Below the pieces are notes generated by a model that searched no databases, had not been told where the DNA came from, and worked only from the letters and a program-made list of their open reading frames with translations. Positions 44,686-53,100 of a DNA stretch of 64,000 bases are shown here, piece by piece (position 1 is the stretch's first letter; the number at the start of each line of letters is the position of its first letter). The stretch is from Bacteroidaceae bacterium (GTDB taxonomy: Bacteria > Bacteroidota > Bacteroidia > Bacteroidales > Bacteroidaceae): assembly GCA_017965425.1 (NCBI GenBank), contig JAGCPY010000003.1, forward strand, positions 36,160 through 100,159, read 5' to 3'. Position numbers and translations under genes: made by a program.

Positions 44686-47013
44686 TTACTTGATGACCAC
44701 CTTCTGCCTGTGTCGTACATAGACTCCGGGCTTTGTGCGGGCACCTTGTGCGGGTCTCCCGCTGAGGTCGTAGAGCGTGGTGTCGTTCCCTCGGCTTCCT
44801 TCCCCTTTGGGAACTACCACGGATGTGGGCAGCTGCGGGTTGTTCAGTGTGGCTGTTAAGGCGTGCGCGCGTGCATCTGCCAGCAGGGCCGTTTTGACGG
44901 AAGCCGTCGTGCCCGTGAGCGTGGCGATGACATGTTCCCCGGCGGGCAAGCTGTCTCCTGAAGGCGCATAGCCAATGATGCGTACGCCCTCCCCGGTCGA
45001 GCGCAAGGCGGTGGCGATGCCTGCCTGGCGCGTGGCCTCTGTCACGGTCGCTGCCGAAGCACCATCCACTACGATGTCGAAGGCTGCCACGGGCTGTGCC
45101 GTGCGGAGGATGAGTCGTCCGTCACGCACATAGATGACAACCGCCTCTGTGCCCTTCTCTCTGCGGGCGGGAGCTGGGCGTATGCCCTCCGAGTGTGCGG
45201 CGCGGTTTCCTTGCGTCGTTTCTAATGGCTGTTCCAGCAACAGGCCCACCAGCCTGACGACGTCCTGAACAGTCATGTCGTCATCCGCATGTTGGTCGGC
45301 GGCGGTGAAGTTGAAGACTTCCTCATCGGACCATTTTCCCAGGCCGTAGTTGGCGGCTGCCTGTATGTCGAGGACGTTGAATGTGGCATCCATGTTGGCA
45401 TCACCGTCGGGGAAGTCCATGCGAACGCGCAGCGTGTGGGCCTGCCTGCCAGTGAAGAGCGAGGCCGTGACGGCGGTGAGCGTGTCGCCTGCCTGTCCAC
45501 GGAAGACGTTGTGATAGGCGCGCGCGGAAGAGTCCCATCGTGGGGTCAGAAGCGACGCTTCGTCGGTCGTGAAGAGCTGGGCGTACCAACTGTGGACGGT
45601 GTCGCCTGTGAGCAGCAGTTGCAGCTCCGGCTCATAGCGCTGCTCTTTGTGGCGGTAGAGGGCGATGGTGGGAACGCGTTCAATCAGTGCGCTGGTGGTG
45701 TCCATCAGAAGGCTGAAAGCATAGACACGGTCAATCTGTTGGGCACCGATCTCCAGTGTCGTCAGCGTCGAGGGCAACATGGGCGAGACGTCTGTCAGGC
45801 GGTTGCCCGTGGCACGGACAGCGGTGAGGGTGGGTATGGTAGCCAGTACGCCGAGGTTGCCCCCTATGGCGTTGTCCGTGAGGTCCAGCTCCTGGAGGGC
45901 AGGCAGGTCGCCGATGACGTCAGGCAGTTCGGCCCTGATGCCTGCGCCGTGCAGGTTCAGCGTGACCGCGTGCCCTCCGTGGCCCACGGTGACACCCTCC
46001 AGCGGAGGCGTCTCTACGGGCGAGTCGCCGAAGGTCCAGTGCCGTGGCCAATGGTCGCCGTCCATGCGAGCATAGGTCTCTTGAAGGATGCGCCAGTCAC
46101 CGATGTCGAGGACACCGTTGTTCCAGTTGTCCGGCGTCAGTTCCACAACGTACGTGGGACCCCATTCGCCTTGGGTGTTCTGGGCGTGCAGACTCAGGGT
46201 GTGGCGTCCTTCGGTGAGCGGGACCGTGGAGAGGTTCAGCTCCACGGCCGTTCCCCTCTCGGCGACGACGGCCTTGTTGACGGTGTCGTTGTCGATCCAG
46301 TATTCATATTGGGCGATTTCCAACGCTGTCACGTTCCATCGCGGGAGGTAGAAGAGGTGTCGGCTGACGTTGCCCACCTGTCTGTCGCCCAGCGCCCGAA
46401 GGTTCAGGAAGTGGATGCCTGTTTCGAGGCGGGTGATGTCGATGCTGGCGAGGGCCGTGCCTGCCGCAGATGCCGTGTAAGTGTGTTCGGTGTCGCTGTC
46501 GAACCAATACTCGTAGGCCGTCAGGACGGGGTCGGCTTCCCGTGTGGGCGGGAGATAGAAGAGGTGACGGCTGACGTTGCCCACCTGTCTGTCGCCCAGC
46601 GCCCGAAGGTTCAGGAAGTGGATGCCTGTTTCGAGGCGGGTGATGTCGATGCTGACGATGGCCGTGCCTGCCGCAGATGCCGTGCAGGTGTGTTCGGTGT
46701 CGCAGTCGAACCAGTACTCATAGGCCGTCAGGACGGGGTCGGCTTCCCGTGCGGGCGGGAGGTAGAAGAGGTGTCGGCTGATGTTGCCCACCTGTCCCTC
46801 CGAGTTCGTGGCGCGGAAGTTCAGGAAATGGATGCCTGTGGAAAGGTCCTCCAGTGGCAGGGTGAAGGAGATGTTTTTCTCTGCCGTTGCCACTACCGTG
46901 CGCGAGCCGTCGTCCGAGTCAAGCCAGTACTCATAGCTCCTGATGTCCTGAGCCTGGAAGGGCATGATGGACAGCAGCAGGAAGGAGAGCAAGGTGATTC
47001 TTAGGCTTTTCAT
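44686..47013 (-). CDS. Secreted repeat protein with LRR and dockerin-like segments
   Basis: A 775-residue protein with signal peptide MKSLRITLLSFLLLSIMPFQAQ. Residues about 25-300 hold four repeats of about 69 residues starting YEYWxDxD and ending GNxSRHLFYLP; copies 2 and 3 are nearly identical. Leucine-rich repeats follow (ALQELDLTDNAIGGNL), then a dockerin-like pair of calcium loops (GDANMDATFNVLDIQAAANYG, DDDMTVQDVVRLVGLLL), a beta-sandwich with VAAFDIVVDG, and a C-terminal sorting-type end (LYDLSGRPAQ, GVYVRHRQKVVIK). Surface protein of unknown role, 37 bp upstream of the giant gene and 9 bp after the 345-residue gene. Confidence 0.83.
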   Translation of the reverse strand: MKSLRITLLSFLLLSIMPFQAQDIRSYEYWLDSDDGSRTVVATAEKNISFTLPLEDLSTGIHFLNFRATNSEGQVGNISRHLFYLPPAREADPVLTAYEYWFDCDTEHTCTASAAGTAIVSIDITRLETGIHFLNLRALGDRQVGNVSRHLFYLPPTREADPVLTAYEYWFDSDTEHTYTASAAGTALASIDITRLETGIHFLNLRALGDRQVGNVSRHLFYLPRWNVTALEIAQYEYWIDNDTVNKAVVAERGTAVELNLSTVPLTEGRHTLSLHAQNTQGEWGPTYVVELTPDNWNNGVLDIGDWRILQETYARMDGDHWPRHWTFGDSPVETPPLEGVTVGHGGHAVTLNLHGAGIRAELPDVIGDLPALQELDLTDNAIGGNLGVLATIPTLTAVRATGNRLTDVSPMLPSTLTTLEIGAQQIDRVYAFSLLMDTTSALIERVPTIALYRHKEQRYEPELQLLLTGDTVHSWYAQLFTTDEASLLTPRWDSSARAYHNVFRGQAGDTLTAVTASLFTGRQAHTLRVRMDFPDGDANMDATFNVLDIQAAANYGLGKWSDEEVFNFTAADQHADDDMTVQDVVRLVGLLLEQPLETTQGNRAAHSEGIRPAPARREKGTEAVVIYVRDGRLILRTAQPVAAFDIVVDGASAATVTEATRQAGIATALRSTGEGVRIIGYAPSGDSLPAGEHVIATLTGTTASVKTALLADARAHALTATLNNPQLPTSVVVPKGEGSRGNDTTLYDLSGRPAQGARTKPGVYVRHRQKVVIK
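46346..46790 (-). repeat. 207-bp tandem repeats inside the 775-residue protein gene
   Basis: The same DNA block (for example CGGCTGACGTTGCCCACCTG) recurs at 207-bp steps from about 46361 and 46568, and less perfectly at 46775. It equals 69 codons. The close match of two copies at DNA level indicates recent duplication or gene conversion. Confidence 0.9.
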
Positions 47014-47022
47014 GGCAGTGGT

Positions 47023-48060
47023 TTATTTGGCGGTGAGGGTCATCTTCACGTTCAGCAGTCGCTTGTCGGGGTCAAGGGTGACGGTGCTCGAAGCCACAGA
47101 GGGCACGCCAGGTCGCAGCGTGAAAGCCGTGGTGCTGCCGTAGATGCCCACGACGGTGCCGTCGTTGCCCACGTAGCCACGGGACAGCAGTTCCTCGGTG
47201 GACAGTGTGCATTCCTGGGTCTCGCCGTCCAGCAGTTCCCCGTCCAAGGTTTCCACGTAGCAGTGTTCCACGGTGGTGCTTTCTTGGTCGATGTTGAGGT
47301 TGCTGGCGTTGACGAGCGTGTTGATGAGGACGCACTGGCTAAAAGCCGGGTTGGCATTGGCGTTTTCGGCCAGGGTGTCCACGATGCAGTTGATGAGTCC
47401 GCCCCTGAAATATGGCGAGCCGATGCTGTGGATGTTGCAGTTGACCAGGTTGATGTTGGCGGACGAATTGTTTTCGGCGGAGAGGGTCTCGATCTTGCTG
47501 TTGTTCACGATGAGGCTGCTGATCTGCCGTCCCAGCTTTAGTTCTTCCGTGATTTGGCAGCGGTCGATCTGGAAGTTCACGAGGCTGTAGTAGTCCCAGT
47601 TGACGGACAGGCTTTTGAACTTGCACGCACGTATCGTGAGGTTCCGGATGTCGCTGTAGTTGGGACTAAAGTTCAGGCTGCCGTCAATGGTCAGGGATTC
47701 CAGGAAGGGAGCCTTGAAGTCCATCGAGTTATATCCTGTGTCGTATTTGCTTTGCAGTTGCAGAATGCCGTTTGGGTTGTAGGTGCTTGTATTGCTGGAG
47801 GGTTTGATGATGGTCTTCTCTCCAGTTCCCCGGATGGTCACCATCTTTATGATGGGGCCGTAGCAGGTAAAGGTGCCTTCGCAGAGGAACAGTGTGTCGC
47901 CGTTCTCCACGTTGTCGCTGTTGATGAGGGCGTAGAGGTTGGTGCCTGTGTGTGTTGTCACCGTGCCTTGATGGTGCACTAAGATGACGTCAGTGGAAAG
48001 GGCCATTGCGCCCGTCGTTATGCCTGCGAGACAGGCGAGGATAAGGAAGATTTTTTTCAT
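47023..48060 (-). CDS. Secreted beta-helix-like protein of unknown function
   Basis: A 345-residue protein with signal peptide MKKIFLILACLAGITTGAMA. The body alternates short strands with Asn/Cys ends (NLTIRACKFKSLSVNW, SLIVNNSKIETLSAENN, INLVNCNIHSIGS, LINCIVDTLAEN), the pattern of a right-handed beta-helix. This fold is common in surface or carbohydrate-binding proteins, but no catalytic motif is visible. First gene of the three-gene surface-protein operon; array D lies just upstream and I see no standard promoter between it and the start. Confidence 0.75.
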   Translation of the reverse strand: MKKIFLILACLAGITTGAMALSTDVILVHHQGTVTTHTGTNLYALINSDNVENGDTLFLCEGTFTCYGPIIKMVTIRGTGEKTIIKPSSNTSTYNPNGILQLQSKYDTGYNSMDFKAPFLESLTIDGSLNFSPNYSDIRNLTIRACKFKSLSVNWDYYSLVNFQIDRCQITEELKLGRQISSLIVNNSKIETLSAENNSSANINLVNCNIHSIGSPYFRGGLINCIVDTLAENANANPAFSQCVLINTLVNASNLNIDQESTTVEHCYVETLDGELLDGETQECTLSTEELLSRGYVGNDGTVVGIYGSTTAFTLRPGVPSVASSTVTLDPDKRLLNVKMTLTAK

Positions 48061-48099
48061 AGTTGTATAGGGTTTAGGTGTTGTTTGGATGCAGGTGCT

Positions 48100-48165
48100 G
48101 TCACGTCTATACGTTCCGTCGGGAAGGTCTATACGTTCCTGTGGGAAGGTCTATACGTTCCGTCG
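48100..48165. repeat. 22-bp quasi-palindromic array D (3 units)
   Basis: Units begin at 48100, 48122 and 48144, with core GGAAGGTCTATACGTTCC. The centre CTATAC differs from the GTGTAC of other arrays but is constant within this one. It fills the gap between a nitroreductase stop and the start of the next gene. Confidence 0.88.
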
Positions 48166-48176
48166 GTCATGTGTGG

Positions 48177-48917
48177 TCAGGAGAGGAAGCCTTGGTGCCG
48201 GAGGGCGTCGAGGAGGGTGGTGGAGAGGGCTTCGTTGTCCTTGCGCGTGTAGCGGATGTCGGTGAAGATCTGGGCGAGGGTTTCTTTCTTGTTGATGCGC
48301 ACGAATTCACGATTGGCCTCGAGGGCCTCTTTCTCGGCGTAGAAACGGTCGATGTCGGCAGGCGACGGGTCTTTGTAGGTCTCGTCGTGGACGAAGGCTT
48401 CGAGGGGCAGTCGGTCGCTCAACGGGGGCTCTTCGGCAGGCCATCCGACGGTCAGCGTGGCTACGGGGAAGACGAGTCGCGGGAGCTGGAGGGCGTCGAT
48501 GATGGGCTGTGGCTGGTAGAGGGTCGTGCCGAGGTAGCAGAGCCCCAATCCCTCTTCTTCGGCAAGGTTGCAGAAGGTCTGCGTGAAGAGCAGGGCATCT
48601 GTGGCGGCGTTCAGGAAGCTCAGGAAGTTGTCGTAGCCCGGGTCGGCCTTGCGGCAAAGCGCCCACGACGTCGTGCGACGGAAGTCGGCGCAGATGGTCA
48701 GCACGACCGGGGCCTGCACGACCATCGGCTGGTTGAAATGGGCTGGCGACAGGGCGGCTTTGCGCTGCGCGTCGCGCGTCACGACGACACTGTAGAGTTG
48801 CAGGTTGCCCATTGTCTGGGTGCGGGCGGCTTGACGCAGCAGGCGCTCCAGCAAGGCGGGTTCTATGTCGCGGCCGCTGTACTGGCGGATGGTGCGGCGG
48901 GAGAGGATGGTGTTCAT
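48177..48917 (-). CDS. Nitroreductase-family protein (NfsA-like length)
   Basis: A 246-residue flavin oxidoreductase from ATG 48917, chosen because a promoter lies 34 bp upstream; a longer frame exists but crosses that promoter and the divergent gene. It has SRRTIRQYSGRDIEPALLERLL for FMN binding, and ATRTQTMGNLQLYSVVV-type and LGLCYLGTTLYQP segments as in NfsA/Frp enzymes. It reduces nitro, quinone or related compounds with NAD(P)H; the natural substrate is unknown. Divergent from the small secreted protein gene. Confidence 0.88.
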   Translation of the reverse strand: MNTILSRRTIRQYSGRDIEPALLERLLRQAARTQTMGNLQLYSVVVTRDAQRKAALSPAHFNQPMVVQAPVVLTICADFRRTTSWALCRKADPGYDNFLSFLNAATDALLFTQTFCNLAEEEGLGLCYLGTTLYQPQPIIDALQLPRLVFPVATLTVGWPAEEPPLSDRLPLEAFVHDETYKDPSPADIDRFYAEKEALEANREFVRINKKETLAQIFTDIRYTRKDNEALSTTLLDALRHQGFLS

Positions 48918-48950
48918 TTGTCTGTGAAGAAATTGATGCGTTTGCGCGGG

Positions 48951-48958
48951 CAAAGATA
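48951..48958 (-). promoter_or_regulatory. Promoter -7 box for the nitroreductase
   Basis: TATCTTTG on the minus strand, 34 bp before ATG 48917. No TTG seen at the -33 position. Confidence 0.6.
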
Positions 48959-48977
48959 TAAAAATATGTTGAAACTT

Positions 48978-49008
48978 TTGGCTGCGTGCGGGAATAATTC
49001 TAATTTTG
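48978..49008 (+). promoter_or_regulatory. Promoter for the 162-residue secreted protein
   Basis: TTG at 48978-48980, 20-bp spacer, TAATTTTG at 49001-49008, 36 bp before ATG 49044. Confidence 0.72.
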
Positions 49009-49043
49009 CAGCAGAATACTTGCAAATTCAAACCAAAAAGACG

Positions 49044-49532
49044 ATGAAAAGACTCATTGGCATTCTCCTCTGCATGGGGCTTTGCCTCCCCCTTTGGTCG
49101 CAGGAAGCGACTGAACAGACGGCACATATCCTCTTTGAAGGCGTCGAGGTCAAGGGCGACATCTATGAGTTTTCCGAGATGTTGCAGAAGCGCGGCTACA
49201 AGCTTGAACGTCGCGACAATAACGTCCGCAACTTCGTGTTCAAGGGCAACATCTGCGGCCATCCGACGCAATTCATGGTCAGCTTCACGCGCCACTCCAA
49301 GACCGTCTATCGCTTGATGGCACAGATGAAACGGGTGCCACTCGACGTGCTCGTCGATTCGCTCACCGTACGCTATGGCGAACCCTACGACGTCACACAG
49401 AAAGGCTATCAATGGCAGTCGGCCACCGGAGCCGTCATGCTGGCCACGCCAGAAGGCTATGACCCCACACTCGTTGTCATGGACGGGGCTGGCGTGGCTG
49501 CCTTCAAGGAAGAAGAAAACCGTCAGCACTAA
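49044..49532 (+). CDS. Small secreted protein of unknown function
   Basis: A 162-residue protein from ATG 49044 with signal peptide MKRLIGILLCMGLCLPLWSQ. The mature part has no motif I recognise; it reads as an alpha/beta domain (FEGVEVKGDIYEFSEMLQKRG, VRNFVFKGNICGHPTQFMVSF) ending in a short acidic tail. A frame open further upstream overlaps the divergent nitroreductase and is rejected. It is 44 bp upstream of the GH127 gene and may share its transcript. Confidence 0.75.
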   Translation: MKRLIGILLCMGLCLPLWSQEATEQTAHILFEGVEVKGDIYEFSEMLQKRGYKLERRDNNVRNFVFKGNICGHPTQFMVSFTRHSKTVYRLMAQMKRVPLDVLVDSLTVRYGEPYDVTQKGYQWQSATGAVMLATPEGYDPTLVVMDGAGVAAFKEEENRQH

Positions 49533-49576
49533 CAGCCACGGATGCGGAAAGACTCATACACAATGACTTGCTCATC

Positions 49577-52500
49577 ATGAAAAGACTCCTTCTCTTGCTG
49601 CTGGCAGCCTTGCCAGCGGTCGCTCGGCCACAGCACCAGCTTTATCCCCAACACTTCGACCTCTCGGAAGTGACCCTCCTCGAGAGTGCCTACAGCGAGG
49701 CCCTGGAAGGCAACGCACGCCTGTTGCTGCAATACGATGCCCAGCGCCTGCTCACTCCTTTCCTGCGACAGGCGGGCCTGCTCACCCGTGCCGGCAGTCA
49801 GTATGCCGGGTGGGGCGAAGCCCATCCCACGTTCCCGAACTGGGGACTCTCTGACTGGAGCCTCGAGGGACACGTCGGAGGTCACTATCTCTCGGCCTTG
49901 GCGATGACCTATGCCGCCACGCGCGATGAGACGCTGCGCACCCAGCTCCTGGAGCGTCTGAACTACTGCCTTGCCGTGCTCAAGGATTGCCAGAAGGCCT
50001 ACGAGGCGGACACGCAAGGCTTGCGCGGCTTCATCGGCGGACAACCCATCAACCAGGTGTGGACGGGACTCTACGCAGGCAATCTCACCGAGTTCCGCAA
50101 GTATGGCGGCTGGGTGCCTTTCTACTGTCAGCACAAGGTGCTGGCCGGGTTGCGCGATGCCTGGGTCTATGCCGGCAGCGAGACGGCCCGCGACTGCTTC
50201 CGTGGGCTGGCTGAATGGGCTGTCAACGTCGTCTCCAACCTTTCCGAAGCCGACATGCAGACCGTCCTGGGATGGGAACACGGCGGCATGAACGAGGTGC
50301 TGGCCGACGCCTTCTGCCTCTTTGGTGACGAGCGCTTCCTCAAAGGGGCACGCCGATTCAGCCATCAATACGAGATCAACGGCATGGAAGCCGACAACTA
50401 TAACCCTCATTTTCTCGACAACCAGCACGCCAACACACAGGTGCCCAAGTTCATAGGCTTCGAACGCGTCTGGAAGCAATATGTCAAGAGCGGAGCCAAA
50501 GACGACCTCTCGGCCTATCACCGTGCCGCCCTCCACTTCTGGGAAGACGTGACGGCCCACAGGACGGTGTGCATCGGAGGAAACTCCACATCCGAGCACT
50601 TCTTCGACCCCGCCAACGGACAACGATATATCAACGACGTGGACGGCCCGGAAAGCTGCAACACCAACAACATGCTGAAGCTCTCGGAACTGCTCTTTGA
50701 CGACACCCACGACGCGTGCTACGCCGACTTCTATGAGGCCGCCACGCTCAACCATATTCTCTCAACCCGTGACCCTGCCACGGGCGGATATGTCTATTTC
50801 ACCACCTTGCGCCCACAGGGCTACCGCATTTACTCGACGGTCAACAAGGGCATGTGGTGTTGCGTCGGCACGGGCATGGAGAACCACGCGAAGTATGCCC
50901 ATTTCGCCTACACGCACGAAGGCTCCGCCGCCCTCTACGTGAACCTCTTCGTGCCCAGTGAGCTGGACAACGAGGTCTTCGGCATCCGTCAGCAGACCAA
51001 CTTCCCTTTCATCGAGCCCCAGCAAAGTAACCTTCCTACCCCGCAGACGGCCGTCACCGAGCTGACCATCACGCGCGCGGGTACATATATATTATATGTG
51101 CGTCATCCGGCATGGGCGGGCAAGGAGTTCCAGGTCTTCGTGAACAACACCCGCGTGCAGACCGACGTGCGCGAGGGCGTGGCCTCCTACGTCGCCATCG
51201 ACCGCCAATGGCAGGTGGGCGACCGCATCACCGTGTGGCTGCCAATGACCCTGCGCACCGAGGCTTGTCCCGGCAACAAGGACTACGTCAGCTTCAAGTT
51301 CGGTCCCGTCTTGCTGGCTGCCAAGACCACCGCCTCCTCCAAGGAAGAAGCCCGGGAGACGGGGCTCGCCTACGAACAGCTCCAGAACGAATATGCGGGC
51401 GAGGGACGCATGGATCACGCACCGGGCAGCCGGGCCACCGTCAGAGACCTCAGCAGCGCCGCGCTTCTCATTGGCGACCCGAAGGACGTGCTGCAACGCG
51501 TGAAACCGCTGGATCTCAATCATCTGCGGTTCGCCATCGACGCCCAGAGCGAACAGTCGAAAGGCGCGTGGACGACACTCACGCTTGAACCCTTCTACGC
51601 CATCCACCACGCTCGTTATCAATGCTATTGGTATGCCGCCACCAAGGAAGACTATGAACAGAGCGACATGGGACGTGCCGACGCCGAAGCCGCGGCCCTG
51701 GCTGCGCGAACACTGGACTTCGTGGCCACAGGCGAGCAACAGAGTGAAGCGGGACACCGATACAAGTACAGCAGCGACTCAGGCACGGGAAGCTTCAACG
51801 GCGAGACCTACCGAGATGCACAGGCGAACGGCTACATTCAATACGTGCTCTCCAATCCCGACGGCCTGACCGAGGGACTGGCCATCATGTTGCGACTGAC
51901 CACGGCAGACAAAGGGCGCATGGGATATGTCACCATCGACGGCAAGCGCATCGCGGACATCACCGTGGCGGCCAGCGTGAAGGGGCAGGACGCCAGGGGA
52001 TTCTATCACCTCGAACTGCCCATCCCGGAGGAAATGATGCGCAAGGCCGACGGCACGCCCAAGCGAGAGATCACTTTCCGGCTGACGGCTTCGGCCACCA
52101 CGCCCATCCCCGGACTCTACTATGTGCGCCTGGTCAAGGACTATGACAATCACAGCTACACCTTTCGTGCACGCGACTGGCGCACAGGCGACCCGAACCG
52201 CGTCTCGCAGGACAATATCAGCTACGACGACGAGGCAAACACGCTGACCGTCAGTGCCACGGGAAACAACAACGTCGCTTTGTCACTGGACTGGCAGGGA
52301 CGTGACTATGAGCTGGATGGTGCACAGAAATTCCTCATCGTCAAAGGCAGCGACCTCTCACGCACCACAGGTGCCAGCTATCTCTGGTGGCTGAATGGCG
52401 TCAACCACGGGTCGCAGGTGGCGCCCACATCTACAAAGAAGGCTTCCGACGGCGACATCATCATCGCGTGGGACATGACCAAGAGCGGGCTCGACGCCAA

Positions 52501-52756
52501 TAATTCCGGCGATCGCTTCTCAATCTGTCAGGGGCAGACCATTTTCGGCCTCACCAGCACGAAAAGCGCATCCGTCATCCGCCATATCGGCTTCTATGAG
52601 AGCGTGGCATCCTTCGAGCGCCTCACCGCCATCCGTGAGGTGGATGAGCGGCGGTCTTCTGCCTTGGCCTACCGCTTGGATGGGATGCCCGCGACGGCGA
52701 ACGACCGTGGCATCATCGTCAGCAAAGGACGCAAGCTACTCGGCAAAGGCCATTGA
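49577..52756 (+). CDS. Beta-L-arabinofuranosidase-type glycoside hydrolase (GH127/GH146)
   Basis: A 1059-residue secreted protein from ATG 49577, signal peptide MKRLLLLLLAALPAVARPQ. The (alpha/alpha)6 catalytic domain covers about 30-470: EGHVGGHYLSALAMTYA, GWEHGGMNEVLADAF, HRTVCIGGNSTSEHF and GMWCCVGTGMENHAKY, with the Cys pair and Glu/Cys residues that bind zinc and perform catalysis in this clan. Beta-domains follow (about 480-1000; DUF4986- and malectin-like), and the end lacks a sorting motif. It probably removes beta-L-arabinofuranose from pectin side chains or plant glycoproteins. Confidence 0.88.
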   Translation: MKRLLLLLLAALPAVARPQHQLYPQHFDLSEVTLLESAYSEALEGNARLLLQYDAQRLLTPFLRQAGLLTRAGSQYAGWGEAHPTFPNWGLSDWSLEGHVGGHYLSALAMTYAATRDETLRTQLLERLNYCLAVLKDCQKAYEADTQGLRGFIGGQPINQVWTGLYAGNLTEFRKYGGWVPFYCQHKVLAGLRDAWVYAGSETARDCFRGLAEWAVNVVSNLSEADMQTVLGWEHGGMNEVLADAFCLFGDERFLKGARRFSHQYEINGMEADNYNPHFLDNQHANTQVPKFIGFERVWKQYVKSGAKDDLSAYHRAALHFWEDVTAHRTVCIGGNSTSEHFFDPANGQRYINDVDGPESCNTNNMLKLSELLFDDTHDACYADFYEAATLNHILSTRDPATGGYVYFTTLRPQGYRIYSTVNKGMWCCVGTGMENHAKYAHFAYTHEGSAALYVNLFVPSELDNEVFGIRQQTNFPFIEPQQSNLPTPQTAVTELTITRAGTYILYVRHPAWAGKEFQVFVNNTRVQTDVREGVASYVAIDRQWQVGDRITVWLPMTLRTEACPGNKDYVSFKFGPVLLAAKTTASSKEEARETGLAYEQLQNEYAGEGRMDHAPGSRATVRDLSSAALLIGDPKDVLQRVKPLDLNHLRFAIDAQSEQSKGAWTTLTLEPFYAIHHARYQCYWYAATKEDYEQSDMGRADAEAAALAARTLDFVATGEQQSEAGHRYKYSSDSGTGSFNGETYRDAQANGYIQYVLSNPDGLTEGLAIMLRLTTADKGRMGYVTIDGKRIADITVAASVKGQDARGFYHLELPIPEEMMRKADGTPKREITFRLTASATTPIPGLYYVRLVKDYDNHSYTFRARDWRTGDPNRVSQDNISYDDEANTLTVSATGNNNVALSLDWQGRDYELDGAQKFLIVKGSDLSRTTGASYLWWLNGVNHGSQVAPTSTKKASDGDIIIAWDMTKSGLDANNSGDRFSICQGQTIFGLTSTKSASVIRHIGFYESVASFERLTAIREVDERRSSALAYRLDGMPATANDRGIIVSKGRKLLGKGH

Positions 52757-52779
52757 GGCCTGACCACAGAACCCATCTG

Positions 52780-52822
52780 GAACGGAGCACATGATTCACT
52801 TTCGCGGTCATGTGCCCCGTTC
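52780..52822. terminator. Hairpin after the GH127/146 gene
   Basis: A 15-bp stem GAACGGAGCACATGA with one mismatch and a 13-nt loop, no U-tract. It shares GGAGCACATGAT and a similar loop with the tdh terminator at 23594. Confidence 0.6.
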
Positions 52823-52840
52823 TGTGTGCCCTCGAGGCTG

Positions 52841-52950
52841 GGAAGGTCTTTATTTTCAGTGCGGAAGGTGTGCACGTTCACGGTGGAAGGTGTGCACGTT
52901 CACGGTGGAAGGTGAACACGTTCGGCGAAAGAGGTGAATGCGTTCAGTGG
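52841..52950. repeat. 22-bp quasi-palindromic array E (5 units)
   Basis: Units begin at 52841, 52863, 52885, 52907 and 52929; two consecutive units are identical (GGAAGGTGTGCACGTTCACG). It lies between the GH127/146 gene and the nrdJ promoter, ending 40 bp before the -33 element. This and the hairpin fill the 344-bp gap. Confidence 0.92.
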
Positions 52951-52990
52951 TTCAAAAGAGAAAATTCTTTGAAAAATAATTGTACATAAG

Positions 52991-53021
52991 TTGTACGAAA
53001 CGGAAAAGTTCTGTAACTTTG
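52991..53021 (+). promoter_or_regulatory. Promoter for nrdJ with repeated flanking motif
   Basis: TTG at 52991-52993, 20-bp spacer and TAACTTTG at 53014-53021. ACGAAACGGAAAAGTTCTG inside the spacer recurs as CCGAAACGGAACATTCTG at about 53038-53055, just downstream of the transcription start. Confidence 0.75.
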
Positions 53022-53100
53022 CAGCGCAAAGAGTGGTCCGAAACGGAACATTCTGCGTCGGGGACGTAAAAAGAAACATTCACTTTTACCATATCATATT

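Noticed and set aside
45289-47004. 571-codon frame opposite the 775-residue protein gene
   Set aside because: Antisense shadow; its repeats simply mirror those of the real gene.
48078-49043. Upstream extension of the small secreted protein
   Set aside because: It runs antisense through the nitroreductase gene; a signal peptide and promoter fit ATG 49044.
53022-53100. Cobalamin riboswitch before nrdJ
   Set aside because: The leader is only about 80 nt and lacks the B12-box; too short for the family.
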